From Janthinobacterium sp. TND4EL3 (GTDB lineage: Bacteria; Pseudomonadota; Gammaproteobacteria; Burkholderiales; Burkholderiaceae_D): 64,000 nt of DNA. Location: the NCBI RefSeq assembly GCF_900156175.1, contig NZ_FTMV01000010.1:169993-233992 (forward strand). Reading direction: 5' to 3'. Made by a program: the position numbers and the translations under genes. Each line of letters starts with the position of its first letter. Positions within the stretch are counted from its first letter, which is position 1. Of this stretch, positions 34,001 to 42,021 are shown one piece after another. Under the pieces are notes generated by a model that had not been told where the DNA came from, made no database searches, and saw only the letters and a list, made by a program, of their open reading frames with translations.

Positions 34001-36106
34001 TCAGAACACCAGGCGGCCTTGCACGTACACCATGCGCGGCGCGCCCACCATCTTGCCCAGGTTGCCGTCGTTGGTGCGCGTGAAATAGCGCTTGTCGGCC
34101 AGGTTGTTGACGCCGGCGACCAGTTCCAGGCCCTTCTGGCCCGGCACCTTCCATTTCACTTGCGCGTTCCACGTGCGGAAGCCGGGAATCACGCCCAGGT
34201 TGCCGGCCGGGTTTTCCGCCACGGTATTGGCTTCGTCGGCGAACTGGCGGCTCTGGTGGCTGCTCGACAAATCAACACCCCAGGCGCCCAGCTGATAGTG
34301 GGCGCCGACGGTATCCGTGGTGCGCGAATAAAAGGGCACGTCGTTGCCCGCGTTCGCGCCATCCTGCAAGGTCGCCTTGGTGTAGGTGTAGGTGGCGTAG
34401 GCGTTCAAGCCGGCCAGCGGGCCCGACTTGTCGAAGCGGTAGTCGATGGCCGTTTCCAGGCCCCGGTGGTGCGTGGCGCCCACGTTGTAGAAGACGACGT
34501 TCTCGCCGCTGCCGACGGACTGGATCTGGTTGTCGAACTTGATATTGAACAAGGTCGCTTCGGCTGACAGCTGGCCGCTCTTCCAGCGCGCGCCCAGCTC
34601 GGCTGTTTTCGCCAGTTCCGGTTGCAGCGGGTTCTTGCTCGACTGCGCATTGAGCTGCGTATTTTGCACGGCGCCAAACGAGCTGTTGTAGTTGGCGAAC
34701 AAGGTCGTGTTGCTGTTGAGCAGATACGCCACGTTCAGCGAGGGCAGGGCCTTGTTGTTGAGCAACTCGATCTTCTGGTCGACCGGCAAGTGGTTGAAGC
34801 GTTCCGTCTTGATGTGCTCGTAGCGCACGCCCGGCGTGATGCGCCAGGCGTCGATGGCGATCTTGTCGTCGATATACACGGCCTGGGCATCGGTGGCGTT
34901 GTCGGCAAAGCGCGTCGGCGCCTGCCGCACGCCGCTGGCGATGACCACGTTGTAGATGGCCTCGTCGGCCCGCTCGGCCAGGTAGCGGTAGCCGACGGTG
35001 ACGTCCTGCGTGACCTTGCCGGTAATAAAGCGCTGCGTGTAGCGCGGCTCGATGGCCGTCGTTTCATAGTTGCGCGGCTGGTGGCCCAGGTTTTTTCCGC
35101 TGATCAGGGTGCTTTCGCGCGAGCTCTTGTTGTAATAGGCGCGCACCTCGAATTCCTGCGTGCCGGAAATGGCGTTCAGGTAGCCGATGTCGAAGGCCTT
35201 GCGCTCGCCGCTCCAGAAGTCGGTGGGGCGCGTGTTCTGGAACGGGTCCTGCTTGTATTGCGCCGCAGTCAGGCCGCCCGGCGTGCGCGATGTCACGTCG
35301 TAGTAGGACAGCTTGCCGTATACCTCGGCGGTCGGGCTCAGGTCGTAGCGGAACTTCAGGGCGAAGTCGTTGACCTTCTCGTCGCTGCCCACGCGCCAGT
35401 CGCTGCCGCGGATGCCGGAATACAGCACCGCCAGGCCCAGGCCGCTGTCTAGCTGGGTGCCGGCAAACACGCTGGCCTGGGTGTTGTGGCCCACTTCGCT
35501 GTAAGAGTTATAGCGCACGGTGGCGTCGCCCGTGACGCCTGGCGTGGTGGGCACGCGGCGCGTCTTGAAGTTGATGATGCCGCCCACGTTTTGCGGGCCG
35601 AAGCGTACGGCGCCGCCGCCGCGCACCACGTCGACCGTCTCGACATTGGCCAGGCTGACGGGCGCGAACGACAGTTGCGGCTGGCCATACGGCGCCACGG
35701 ACATCGGGATACCATCGAGCAAGACCGTGCTGCGCGGCGAATAGCGCCCGGCCAGGCCCCGCACGCCGATGTTGAGCGACACGGCGCTGCCGGCGCTGCC
35801 CGAGTTGTCGCTGATCTGCACGCCGGGAATGCGGCGCATCACGTCGCTGACGCTGGATGCGCCCGAGTTCTCGATGTCGTCCTTCTGCACCACCGTGCGG
35901 GCGCCGGCGAAATTCTTCGTGCTGGCCGCCATGCTCGTGCCCAGCAGATTGCTGCTGACCTGTATCGATTCCAGGATGGGGCCGGCGTTATCGGCGCTAT
36001 TGGCTTCCTGCGCCTGCGCGGCGAAGGCAGCGGCCAGGCAGGCGACGGCGATGGCCAGCGCGCATGGGCGCAGGGAAAACGGCAGTGGGGGAAAGGTGGC
36101 GGCCAT
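34001..36106 (-). CDS. FecA-like TonB-dependent ferric-siderophore/citrate receptor
   Basis: A 701-residue outer-membrane receptor. A signal peptide ends near AAQAQ. The plug contains MRRIPGVQISDN, GVRGLAGRYSPRSTVLLDG and APYGQPQLSFAPVSL, followed by VETVDVVRGGGAVRFGPQNV. The APYGQPQLS...VDVVRGGGAVR...GPQNVGG pattern closely follows E. coli FecA, so iron chelated by citrate or a related ligand is likely. E. coli FecA (774 residues) has an extra N-terminal signalling domain that this protein lacks, and no fecIR genes are seen, so direct control by Fur is more likely; a Fur box lies upstream. GGAG precedes the ATG by nine bases. The barrel ends with a phenylalanine. Confidence 0.9.
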   Translation of the reverse strand: MAATFPPLPFSLRPCALAIAVACLAAAFAAQAQEANSADNAGPILESIQVSSNLLGTSMAASTKNFAGARTVVQKDDIENSGASSVSDVMRRIPGVQISDNSGSAGSAVSLNIGVRGLAGRYSPRSTVLLDGIPMSVAPYGQPQLSFAPVSLANVETVDVVRGGGAVRFGPQNVGGIINFKTRRVPTTPGVTGDATVRYNSYSEVGHNTQASVFAGTQLDSGLGLAVLYSGIRGSDWRVGSDEKVNDFALKFRYDLSPTAEVYGKLSYYDVTSRTPGGLTAAQYKQDPFQNTRPTDFWSGERKAFDIGYLNAISGTQEFEVRAYYNKSSRESTLISGKNLGHQPRNYETTAIEPRYTQRFITGKVTQDVTVGYRYLAERADEAIYNVVIASGVRQAPTRFADNATDAQAVYIDDKIAIDAWRITPGVRYEHIKTERFNHLPVDQKIELLNNKALPSLNVAYLLNSNTTLFANYNSSFGAVQNTQLNAQSSKNPLQPELAKTAELGARWKSGQLSAEATLFNIKFDNQIQSVGSGENVVFYNVGATHHRGLETAIDYRFDKSGPLAGLNAYATYTYTKATLQDGANAGNDVPFYSRTTDTVGAHYQLGAWGVDLSSSHQSRQFADEANTVAENPAGNLGVIPGFRTWNAQVKWKVPGQKGLELVAGVNNLADKRYFTRTNDGNLGKMVGAPRMVYVQGRLVF

Positions 36107-36197
36107 GCATGGATCTCCGTAATGACAAGGTTTGCGCGTTCGCTCAGGCGGCGCGACAACGTCGTGGCGTAGGCATCCGGCGCAAGGGGATAAGAAT

Positions 36198-36216
36198 GAT
36201 AATGATTCTCATTTTA
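36198..36216. promoter_or_regulatory. fur box: Fur box upstream of the FecA-like receptor
   Basis: The 19-base stretch GATAATGATTCTCATTTTA agrees well with the Fur consensus GATAATGATAATCATTATC. It sits about 95 bases upstream of the receptor start, in the gap shared with the divergent response regulator, and indicates iron repression. Confidence 0.75.
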
Positions 36217-36393
36217 TTCGTCAATTGCGCATACCGCGTAGTGGCGGGCGCATGGCCGATAGCGCAGGGAAGTGTTGCTGGCGCGGTACAGCCGGCGTCC
36301 GCATGGTTGCTTGGCGCCATTGCAGGGGTGCGGCGGCATTGCGCGTGCTTCTTGTATACTGCCGTTTTTGCAGCCCTCGGACGTGAACGTACA

Positions 36394-36840
36394 ATGAGCC
36401 AGACAACTGAAACGACGCCAGGCAGTTCCTCCACGGAGCGCCGCCAGGGCGACATGCCGGCAACAGCCGCGCGCAAACTCAATCTGCTGGTGGTCGACGA
36501 CAACCAGGAAGTGGGCGAATCGCTGGCCATGCTGCTCGAAGCGCTGGGCCACCACGCCGTGGTGGTGCGCAACTGGCAGATGGCCGTCGAGCAAGTCAAG
36601 CTGTGCGTGCCCGACGCCGTCTATCTCGACATTGAAATGCCCGGCATCAGCGGCATCGAAATCGGCCGCCGCCTGCACAACAATCCCGACACGGCCAATG
36701 CCGTGCTGATCGCCGTCACCGGCCACAGCCTGCCCATGTACATGGACGACGCGCTGGCCGTCGGCTTCCGCCACTTCCTCGTCAAGCCCGTGCGCATGGA
36801 AGACCTGGCGACGACGGTGCAGTCGGTGCTGGCGGGATAG
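36394..36840 (+). CDS. Single-domain response regulator (CheY-like receiver)
   Basis: A 148-residue protein made of a disordered N-terminus (about 28 residues) and one receiver domain. Key residues are in place: acidic pair D35/D36 in LLVVDDNQEV, phospho-acceptor D79 in VYLDIEMPG, T109 in IAVTGHS, and K131 in FLVKPVR. There is no DNA-binding or enzymatic output domain and no kinase gene beside it, so its partner is unknown; similar receivers serve hybrid kinases or phosphorelays. Start 36394 gives MSQTTETTPG. A TATACT (36355-36360) upstream may be the -10 element. Confidence 0.88.
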   Translation: MSQTTETTPGSSSTERRQGDMPATAARKLNLLVVDDNQEVGESLAMLLEALGHHAVVVRNWQMAVEQVKLCVPDAVYLDIEMPGISGIEIGRRLHNNPDTANAVLIAVTGHSLPMYMDDALAVGFRHFLVKPVRMEDLATTVQSVLAG

Positions 36841-36868
36841 GTTTTCCCTTGCCCTGGTGGATGAGTGG

Positions 36869-37165
36869 TCAAGTGTCCAGCGCTGCGGCGCGGAATTGCA
36901 AACCGAGTGCATGCGTCACCTTTAAAATGGTGTCGAAGCTCGGATTGCCTTCGCCGGACAGCGCCTTGTACAAACTTTCCCGTCCCAATCCCGTGTCTTT
37001 GGCAAGTTGCGTCATGCCACGCGCCTTGGCAATATTGCCAAGCGCTTTGGCGATGAAGGATGCGTCGTCGCCAGCTTCTTCCAGGCAAGCTTCAAAGTAG
37101 GCGACGATATCCTCTTCGGTTTTGAGGTGCTGTGCGCTATCCCACTTGTTGAGCTTTTGTGCCAT
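36869..37165 (-). CDS. Addiction-module antitoxin (HigA-like, HTH)
   Basis: A 98-residue DNA-binding antitoxin of the 'putative addiction module antidote' family. The ATG at 37165 has GGAGG just upstream. Residues about 50-80 (MTQLAKDTGLGRESLYKALS) form the helix-turn-helix; the N-terminal part (LKTEEDIVAYFEACLEEAGDDASFIAKALGN is spread over residues 15-45) is typical of this family. Its start overlaps the stop of the upstream toxin frame by one base (TGATG), the usual toxin-first arrangement. Because the toxin appears frameshifted, the antitoxin may be an orphan or a solitary regulator. Confidence 0.85.
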   Translation of the reverse strand: MAQKLNKWDSAQHLKTEEDIVAYFEACLEEAGDDASFIAKALGNIAKARGMTQLAKDTGLGRESLYKALSGEGNPSFDTILKVTHALGLQFRAAALDT

Positions 37166-37463
37166 CAGACCTCCTGGAGTGTTTGCGCGAGCTGCTGCGC
37201 CGTTTTGATATCTTTCGCTTGCGTTGATTTGTCGCCGCCAGCGAGAAGGATGATTATTTCCATGCGACGCTGGATGAAATAAACACGGTAACCGGGACCA
37301 CAATCAATTCGCATTTCCGAAACACCGCCATCGACAGGCTTGCAATCGCCGAAGTTGCCATCTTCGGCACGATCGATACGAGCCTGAATGCGGAAAAAGC
37401 TTTCCGATCCTTCAGCTTGCTGAACCAGTCATCGAACGTGGCGGTGGTATGGATGCTTTTCAC
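37165..37463 (-). pseudogene. HigB/RelE-type toxin with a -1 frameshift
   Basis: A GTG-initiated frame reads [23 protein letters not shown] and then leaves the family sequence. The rest of the toxin continues in another frame: [39 protein letters not shown], then [20 protein letters not shown]. The break falls in a five-T run (GCTTTTTCC), where six Ts would restore one frame of about 99 residues. The family (mRNA-cleaving HigB/RelE toxins, 'addiction module killer protein') and the TGATG overlap with the antitoxin are clear. It is either inactivated, a homopolymer sequencing error, or rescued by slippage. Confidence 0.75.
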
Positions 37464-37613
37464 ATATACCAGTGCATTCTTTGGGATACGGAGAATCAAG
37501 CGTATACATCAAGTTTGACTGCCGCGCGCAGGCTGGCTTTGTTAGCTGATGCATTTGCCTGGCATGCTGCGCAGGCGAGGGCTGCAGCTGCCTCATGCTT
37601 GTGCGCGGAAATG

Positions 37614-37648
37614 AAAAAAGGGTTACAAGCCGAAGCATGTAACCCTTT
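37614..37648 (-). terminator. Intrinsic terminator beside the island's outer att site
   Basis: On the minus strand an eleven-base-pair stem (AAAGGGTTACA / TGTAACCCTTT) is followed by six Ts. It lies 14 bases beyond the duplicated tRNA-His end. It therefore looks like the original tRNA-His terminator, pushed 3.2 kb away by the insertion. Confidence 0.7.
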
Positions 37649-37661
37649 TATTTACCGCTAA

Positions 37662-37683
37662 TTCTGTGGGGTGGCTGATGGGG
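37662..37683. repeat. attR: Outer att site: partial copy of the tRNA-His 3' end
   Basis: Twenty-two bases match 40892-40913 at the tRNA-His 3' end with one mismatch, including a perfect 17-base core TGGGGTGGCTGATGGGG that covers the CCA end and part of the acceptor and T stems. It marks the outer boundary of the inserted mini-island. Confidence 0.8.
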
Positions 37684-37824
37684 GACCACTGGCCACTCAA
37701 GAACCCCAATGCCCTCAAGGCGGTAAGGCTGTTGAAACACAGTTCTGTGTGGCGCATTGTGTTACAAGTTGCACGAATCTGCAAGCCATTGTTGCCGAAA
37801 ATGCAAGTTCGAATTGCCCTACTA

Positions 37825-38280
37825 TTACCTTCTTGCTTTACTCAATGGCCGTGTATCCGAATAGGCGGCAATGAACCGACGCTGGGCCTCAGCTGGGAGA
37901 TTTATCAGAATCGTTGCACTGCTGTCCCAGCAAGCAATTTCAAAAAGGGCGCCGTCCAGCTGAGGCGTTGCGTCCTTTCCATTCCAGTAATCAGGATTCC
38001 CTTCGACATAGGGAACGGCCGATACTGTCGAACGAAATCCAATCGGTACCGCGCTGAAGACCGCCCAGATAAACTGAATTTCATGCTCTTGGACCAATGA
38101 TGCCAGTTCTTCCCCTCGCATCCATTGGTCTGCTGAAGAGAATCCGTCGGGAGTGAAATTTGTCTCGATATCGCTGACGTACCAGTCGTAACTCTGAGGT
38201 ACGATTCCCGCCGCCGCAAATATATCCCTCATGTTTGTGAAGTAGCGAACTTGTTCGGACTTTTCAAGGATTAGATTCAT
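37825..38280 (-). CDS. Hypothetical protein, possible immunity protein
   Basis: A 151-residue soluble protein from the ATG at 38280; an upstream ATG at 38358 would overlap the preceding gene by 32 bases. I recognise no family. It is acidic and aromatic-rich (QSYDWYVSDIETNFTPDGFSS, IQFIWAVFSAVPIG, NPDYWNGKDATPQLDGALFEI), the general character of small immunity proteins. It is the last of four genes reading away from the island integrase remnant and has lower GC than the host. An immunity role is inferred only from size, composition and neighbours. Confidence 0.55.
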   Translation of the reverse strand: MNLILEKSEQVRYFTNMRDIFAAAGIVPQSYDWYVSDIETNFTPDGFSSADQWMRGEELASLVQEHEIQFIWAVFSAVPIGFRSTVSAVPYVEGNPDYWNGKDATPQLDGALFEIACWDSSATILINLPAEAQRRFIAAYSDTRPLSKARR

Positions 38281-38326
38281 AGGAAGTAGAGCGCTAGATT
38301 CAAGGCGTAGGGGGCGACGGGCGAAC

Positions 38327-38968
38327 TCATGGCAGTCGATTTTCCTTCGCCAACTCATCAGCGTACTTGCGTGCTAGCGATAGTAAGTTTTCTCGTCCGT
38401 CCTCTAGCGCTCGCGAAAGGTATACAGGGAATAGTTCCGAGCCGATAGACTTGAGTGCGGACAGCGCACCCATTCTCGGGTACTCATCGCCGGAATCCCA
38501 AGCGGCCACAGCAAGCGTTGGAACTGCAGTCGATTGCAGCTCTGCCAGTGAAAGCAAAGCGAGCCGCCGCGTGCGCTCGTGCCCGTCTCGCATGAATTCG
38601 ATTAGCAAGGCTTCAGCCTCATCGCGATGCTGGATGCAATATCCTAGTTGTTCGGCGAGGTCGTCGCCCGCAACGCAACCTCTCGCGAGAGAGTGCCTGG
38701 CTATCGCTAACGTCATCGGCTCGTTCTTGGTGACCAGTTCGGCGATGTAGTCGGTGCTGGATTGTTCCAAAAGGTAGAGCAAATCTGTAACGTCGTCAGC
38801 AGACCAGTCTTGCGGCTGAACACTTGCCAAGAAATGTTGGAGGGCGCTAACAACGCCGCCATCACTCCACCAACCGTCATACTGGTCAACCCAGCGGTTC
38901 GTGGTGAGCCACGCCCGCACTTTTTCAACCTCGACATGTAGATTTGCAGGCATTATTTTTTCATCCAT
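38327..38968 (-). CDS. Helical (HEAT-like) hypothetical protein, possible immunity protein
   Basis: A 213-residue protein without signal peptide. Residues about 90-205 show helical repeats of HEAT/Armadillo type: DGHERTRRLALLSLAEL, TVAAWDSGDEYPRMGALSAL and AREDGRENLLSLA-like units. Similar compact HEAT-like chains occur among polymorphic-toxin immunity proteins, but no specific family is claimed. The start MDEKIMPAN has no good ribosome-binding site. It overlaps the frame of the next gene's longest version and is likely co-transcribed with its neighbours. Confidence 0.6.
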   Translation of the reverse strand: MDEKIMPANLHVEVEKVRAWLTTNRWVDQYDGWWSDGGVVSALQHFLASVQPQDWSADDVTDLLYLLEQSSTDYIAELVTKNEPMTLAIARHSLARGCVAGDDLAEQLGYCIQHRDEAEALLIEFMRDGHERTRRLALLSLAELQSTAVPTLAVAAWDSGDEYPRMGALSALKSIGSELFPVYLSRALEDGRENLLSLARKYADELAKENRLP

Positions 38969-38994
38969 TGAGATGTTTTTGCCGCTTTCACGGC

Positions 38995-39513
38995 CTAATC
39001 CAAGAGATACACGCCGCTTTGCATCGCCCAGTCGCGGGCTGCATTCTCTATTCCTGGCGAAGCAAAGAAGAAATGGTAAGTGTCATCCCAGCTTTCGTAG
39101 AACGCGCATCCCAATTCTGGCAGAACGACATGGAAGTGACGGTGCCTTAACGATTTTCCGCCTTTTGGCATACAGTAATTTTCTAGCAGCGATTTTGATT
39201 TGAACGTTCGGAAGACCGGCCTGTTCTTAAGGCGACCGCGCATAGCGAAGGACAAGACTTCGGTATTGCTTATAATCTTTTGACAAAAACCTCGAAGAAG
39301 CCCGTCCCGGCGAGCTTGCTCTTCGGCGGAAACATTTTCGAGCAGCTTGCATGAGTCCTCCCGTGAAAGCCAGTGGTCAAATACGGAGACCGAAAGGATT
39401 TGAACGTCTTCGCGCTTCTCATTTTCATGAACGCTGGATAGCCATGCAAACTTAGCAGCGAGTTCGCTTTGGCGAATTCGGGGAACGTTGACCAAACGAC
39501 GGTTAGAAATCAA
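38995..39513 (-). CDS. Hypothetical protein with TTG start
   Basis: A 172-residue soluble protein. The start is a TTG at 39513 with AGGAG four bases upstream; no ATG is available nearby. The chain has a basic middle region (RGRLKNRPVFRTFKSKSLLENY) and an aromatic C-terminal part (LPELGCAFYESWDDTYHFFFA) ending WAMQSGVYLLD. I do not recognise the family. It lies in the tRNA-His island between the DUF4926-like gene and the HEAT-like gene, on the same strand. Confidence 0.55.
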   Translation of the reverse strand: MISNRRLVNVPRIRQSELAAKFAWLSSVHENEKREDVQILSVSVFDHWLSREDSCKLLENVSAEEQARRDGLLRGFCQKIISNTEVLSFAMRGRLKNRPVFRTFKSKSLLENYCMPKGGKSLRHRHFHVVLPELGCAFYESWDDTYHFFFASPGIENAARDWAMQSGVYLLD

Positions 39514-39556
39514 AATTCTCCTATCAATATAGGGGAGGCCGCTCTTGGCTACTAGG

Positions 39557-39787
39557 TTACTCGACTAATTCTAGCTCGACATCATCAGGCCCAAACGCAA
39601 TCAACCACTGCGTAATTCCGGTCCTGTCACTGCACTCCAGTACGTAGCCGGGCGGCTTTGAATAAACCTCAACGATGGTTGCGACATCACCGGCTACGGG
39701 CAGCCGGAGATTAAATTCGTCAGCATGGTCACGCACCTGCATATGCAACCCCTTCAGCCTGACCACATCATACTGCTCAAATTTCAT
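39557..39787 (-). CDS. DUF4926-like small protein
   Basis: A 76-residue protein starting MKFEQYDVVRLKG, with AGGA seven bases before the ATG. The layout (MKF-x-x-x-DVVRLKG, then VAGDVATIVEVYSKPPGYVLECSDRTG and a closing acidic strand) fits the DUF4926 family, an SH3-like beta barrel often found near toxin/immunity genes. It is the first cargo gene after the integrase remnant. From memory of the family pattern this assignment is good but not certain; a profile search would decide. Confidence 0.65.
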   Translation of the reverse strand: MKFEQYDVVRLKGLHMQVRDHADEFNLRLPVAGDVATIVEVYSKPPGYVLECSDRTGITQWLIAFGPDDVELELVE

Positions 39788-39840
39788 GTCAACGTCCTAG
39801 TGTTGAGTGCGTGCCTGGCCGGGCGCGTTCAAACGAAAAG

Positions 39841-40782
39841 TTACAGTTTAACCAATTCAGTGGCCGGTGCACAGTGGTCAGGAATGCCAAATTTGGCGGG
39901 CATAAATCCGCTGTGCCTATACGGCTCATCGCCGGCTTGCCCCCTTGACCGCTTATGCTGAGTGAAGACCTCCGAGGAGAACAAGGTCGTGAGGTCCGCG
40001 GTATCGAAAGGCAAACGGCGTTTCTTGCGTTTCTTCACGCCGCTTTCCTTGAAGCCGAGCGTATTGCCAGCGGGATTCATCTTGAGAACGTGTTTACCGA
40101 CGGCAATTCGATAAATTGCGCGAACCTTTGAAATGCGCTCGTTGATGGTCACAACCTGCAATCCCCGGTCAAGCATGGAATGCGCGAACGCCGTCATCAG
40201 CTCAGGTGTGACCTCGCCGGGTGTGTGTACATTGTTGCCTTTTTCGAAACATTCGAGGGCGCGCCACGGCGTTTGGGACGCGATGGTGGTCGGCATAGGA
40301 CGGTCCTGAACATAGTCGCGCCAAGTCACAAAGACCTTTTCCCACGTTGGCGCCTGTGAATTTTCTGGGGTGCGCTCGGGTGCAATGAGGTGCAACGGGT
40401 GAGTGGTCGCAGGGGCGACCTTGCCTGTGTCGACGAGCTCGCCGCGTTGGCGTGCAAGTTGATGGTCCAGCGTCTCGATGACCGAACGTAGAAAGACGAC
40501 GCTTTGAAGTTGCTCGTCTTCTAGCTTGGAGACTTGCTTTGGGTTCAGTGACGCGCGACTTAGGTCGAGTTCTTGACGCTTTTGGTGAAACTCGATGTCT
40601 ATACGGGTAAGTTCGGCCCTCGCCCGCTCTTTTACATTGCGTACGTCTGATGTGTGAAGACTGCGCGCGATGTGCTCTTGATGAGCTGGGTAGGCAGCAC
40701 GGAGGCTGGCAGGGATACGGCGGCGCACATAGAGTGTTCCACTCTTACCGCATCGATAGAGATTTTCAGAGATTGCTTTCAT
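39841..40782 (-). pseudogene. Tyrosine integrase remnant lacking the catalytic domain
   Basis: A 313-residue frame next to tRNA-His. Residues 1-285 match the N-terminal and core-binding part of a phage-type tyrosine integrase: SGTLYVRRRIPASLRAAYP, LQVVTINERISKVRAIYRIA and NTLGFKESGVKKRKKRRLPF, then LFSSEVFTQ. Family members continue for about 150 residues with the catalytic Arg, His-x-x-Arg and Tyr. Here the chain switches to an unrelated 25-residue tail (HSGFMPAKFGIPDHCAPATE...) and stops, so it is catalytically dead. AAGGA precedes the ATG. The remnant explains the att repeats flanking the island. Confidence 0.8.
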
Positions 40783-40840
40783 GGTCTGTTCCTTAGGTTG
40801 GGTGACAGACTGTGTTGCAACCGATGTTTAGCCCTAAACG

Positions 40841-40875
40841 AAAAAGGTCTTGATTCCTAAGGAAATCAAGACCTT
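40841..40875 (-). terminator. tRNA-His terminator supplied by the island
   Basis: A hairpin with a stem of twelve or more base pairs (AAGGTCTTGATT / AATCAAGACCTT) lies 22 bases beyond the tRNA-His 3' end and is followed by five Ts on the minus strand. Confidence 0.8.
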
Positions 40876-40891
40876 GCGCGCATTTTCGGTG

Positions 40892-40913
40892 TTCTTTGGG
40901 GTGGCTGATGGGG
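40892..40913. repeat. attL: Inner att site within the tRNA-His 3' end
   Basis: The tRNA-proximal copy of the direct repeat shared with 37662-37683 (17 perfect bases, 21 of 22 in all). It retains the intact tRNA gene. Confidence 0.8.
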
Positions 40914-40973
40914 CTCGAACCCACGACAACAGGAATCACAATCCTGGACTCTACCAACTGAGCTACAGCCACC
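40897..40973 (-). tRNA. trnH: tRNA-His (anticodon GTG)
   Basis: The 77-base minus-strand sequence begins GGTGGCTGTAGCTCAG and has the extra G at position -1 typical of tRNA-His, anticodon loop TTGTGAT, T-loop GGTTCGAGCCC and an encoded CCA. It closely matches E. coli tRNA-His. It is the integration site of the adjacent mini-island. Confidence 0.96.
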
Positions 40974-41018
40974 ACTGTCTTACTTGCCTGTTTAGCTGTT
41001 TTGCTGAACAGGTGCCGA

Positions 41019-41047
41019 ATTATACAAAGAACTCGGCAAAGTGGCAA
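41019..41047 (-). promoter_or_regulatory. tRNA-His promoter
   Basis: On the minus strand TTGCCA and a perfect TATAAT are spaced by 17 bases, about 46 bases upstream of the mature tRNA. Confidence 0.75.
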
Positions 41048-41105
41048 ATCTAAATGCAGTCTTTTTCAAATAATCGAAAGATTGCCTGAAAACCCCCGTT
41101 TTTCC

Positions 41106-41954
41106 TCACACGGACAGGTGCGCGACGGGTGGATGCAAGTCGAGCAAACCGGCGAAGGCTTGCGTAAGGGACTCGACCTTGGCCGTCGTGTAGCCCTGCA
41201 GCCGCGGCGCGTCGTCGTTGTTGATGCGGCGCAAGCTTGCCGCGTCGAGCAGGCGGGCCAGCTGGCGCGCCACGGCGTCGCCCGTATCGACCAGGGTGAT
41301 CGTTTCCTGCGTATGCGCGCGCACCGTGCGCTCGATGGCGTCCTGCACGAACGGGTAGTGGGTGCATCCGAGCACGAGGGTGTCGACGCCTTGCGCCAGC
41401 ATGGGGGCGATGTAGCGCTCGAGCATGGCGCTGGTGGCGTCCAGCGGGTCGTTGCCCAGCTCGCATTGCTCGATGCGGTCGGCCAGGCCGATGCAGGGCT
41501 GCAGGATGAAGGTGGCGCCCGTGGCGGCGCTCACCTGTTCGCGCAGCGCCAGCAGTTTGTCGCCGCGCAAGGCGCGTTCCGTGGCCAGCACGGCGATCTT
41601 GCCGTTGCGGCTGATGGCGGCTGCCGGTTTCAGGCCCGGTTCGACGCCGACGATGGGCAGGTCGGGGTAGCGCGCGCGCAGCGCCTTGATGGCGGCGATG
41701 GTGGCCGTGTTGCATGCCACCACCAGTGCCTTCGCGCCTTGCTGCAATAGAAAGGCGGTGATCGCCAGCGAACGGGTGATGACTTGTTCTTCCGTCTTGT
41801 CGCCATACGGGGCGTAGGCGGAATCGGCAAAGTAAATCAAATCTTCCTGCGGCAGCTGCGCGCGGATATGGCGCAACACCGACAGGCCGCCCACTCCGGA
41901 GTCAAAAATGCCGATGGGCGCGTCTGGGCGGGCAGTGCTTGCAGTAAAAGTCAT
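41106..41954 (-). CDS. murI: Glutamate racemase
   Basis: MurI converts L- to D-glutamate for peptidoglycan. The 282 residues show GIFDSGVGGLSVLRHIR near the N-terminus, YFADSAYAPYGDKT, the first catalytic cysteine in VVACNTATIAAIKALR (near residue 80) and the second in LGCTHYPFV (near residue 195). Length is typical. Composition is host-like. It lies just upstream of tRNA-His on the chromosomal side of the island boundary. Confidence 0.95.
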   Translation of the reverse strand: MTFTASTARPDAPIGIFDSGVGGLSVLRHIRAQLPQEDLIYFADSAYAPYGDKTEEQVITRSLAITAFLLQQGAKALVVACNTATIAAIKALRARYPDLPIVGVEPGLKPAAAISRNGKIAVLATERALRGDKLLALREQVSAATGATFILQPCIGLADRIEQCELGNDPLDATSAMLERYIAPMLAQGVDTLVLGCTHYPFVQDAIERTVRAHTQETITLVDTGDAVARQLARLLDAASLRRINNDDAPRLQGYTTAKVESLTQAFAGLLDLHPPVAHLSV

Positions 41955-42021
41955 AGGGAACCGTTGAAGATAAAAAAACGCCGCGCTGGTATTGCCGCGC
42001 GGCGTCTATGGTAGAGCTTGT

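Larger units (their letters stand above)
37667..40913. mobile_element. 3.2-kb mini-island integrated at the 3' end of tRNA-His
   Basis: The segment is bounded by the 17-base direct repeat of the tRNA-His end. It contains an integrase-derived gene next to the tRNA, as in classical genomic islands, and four small same-strand genes of lower GC than the host. The integrase lacks its catalytic domain, so the island is probably fixed. A replacement terminator for the tRNA is supplied at 40841-40875. Confidence 0.75.

Noticed and set aside
37449..37661. Plus-strand frame opposite the toxin and terminator
   Set aside because: Runs through the hairpin terminator and has no ribosome-binding site or recognisable product.
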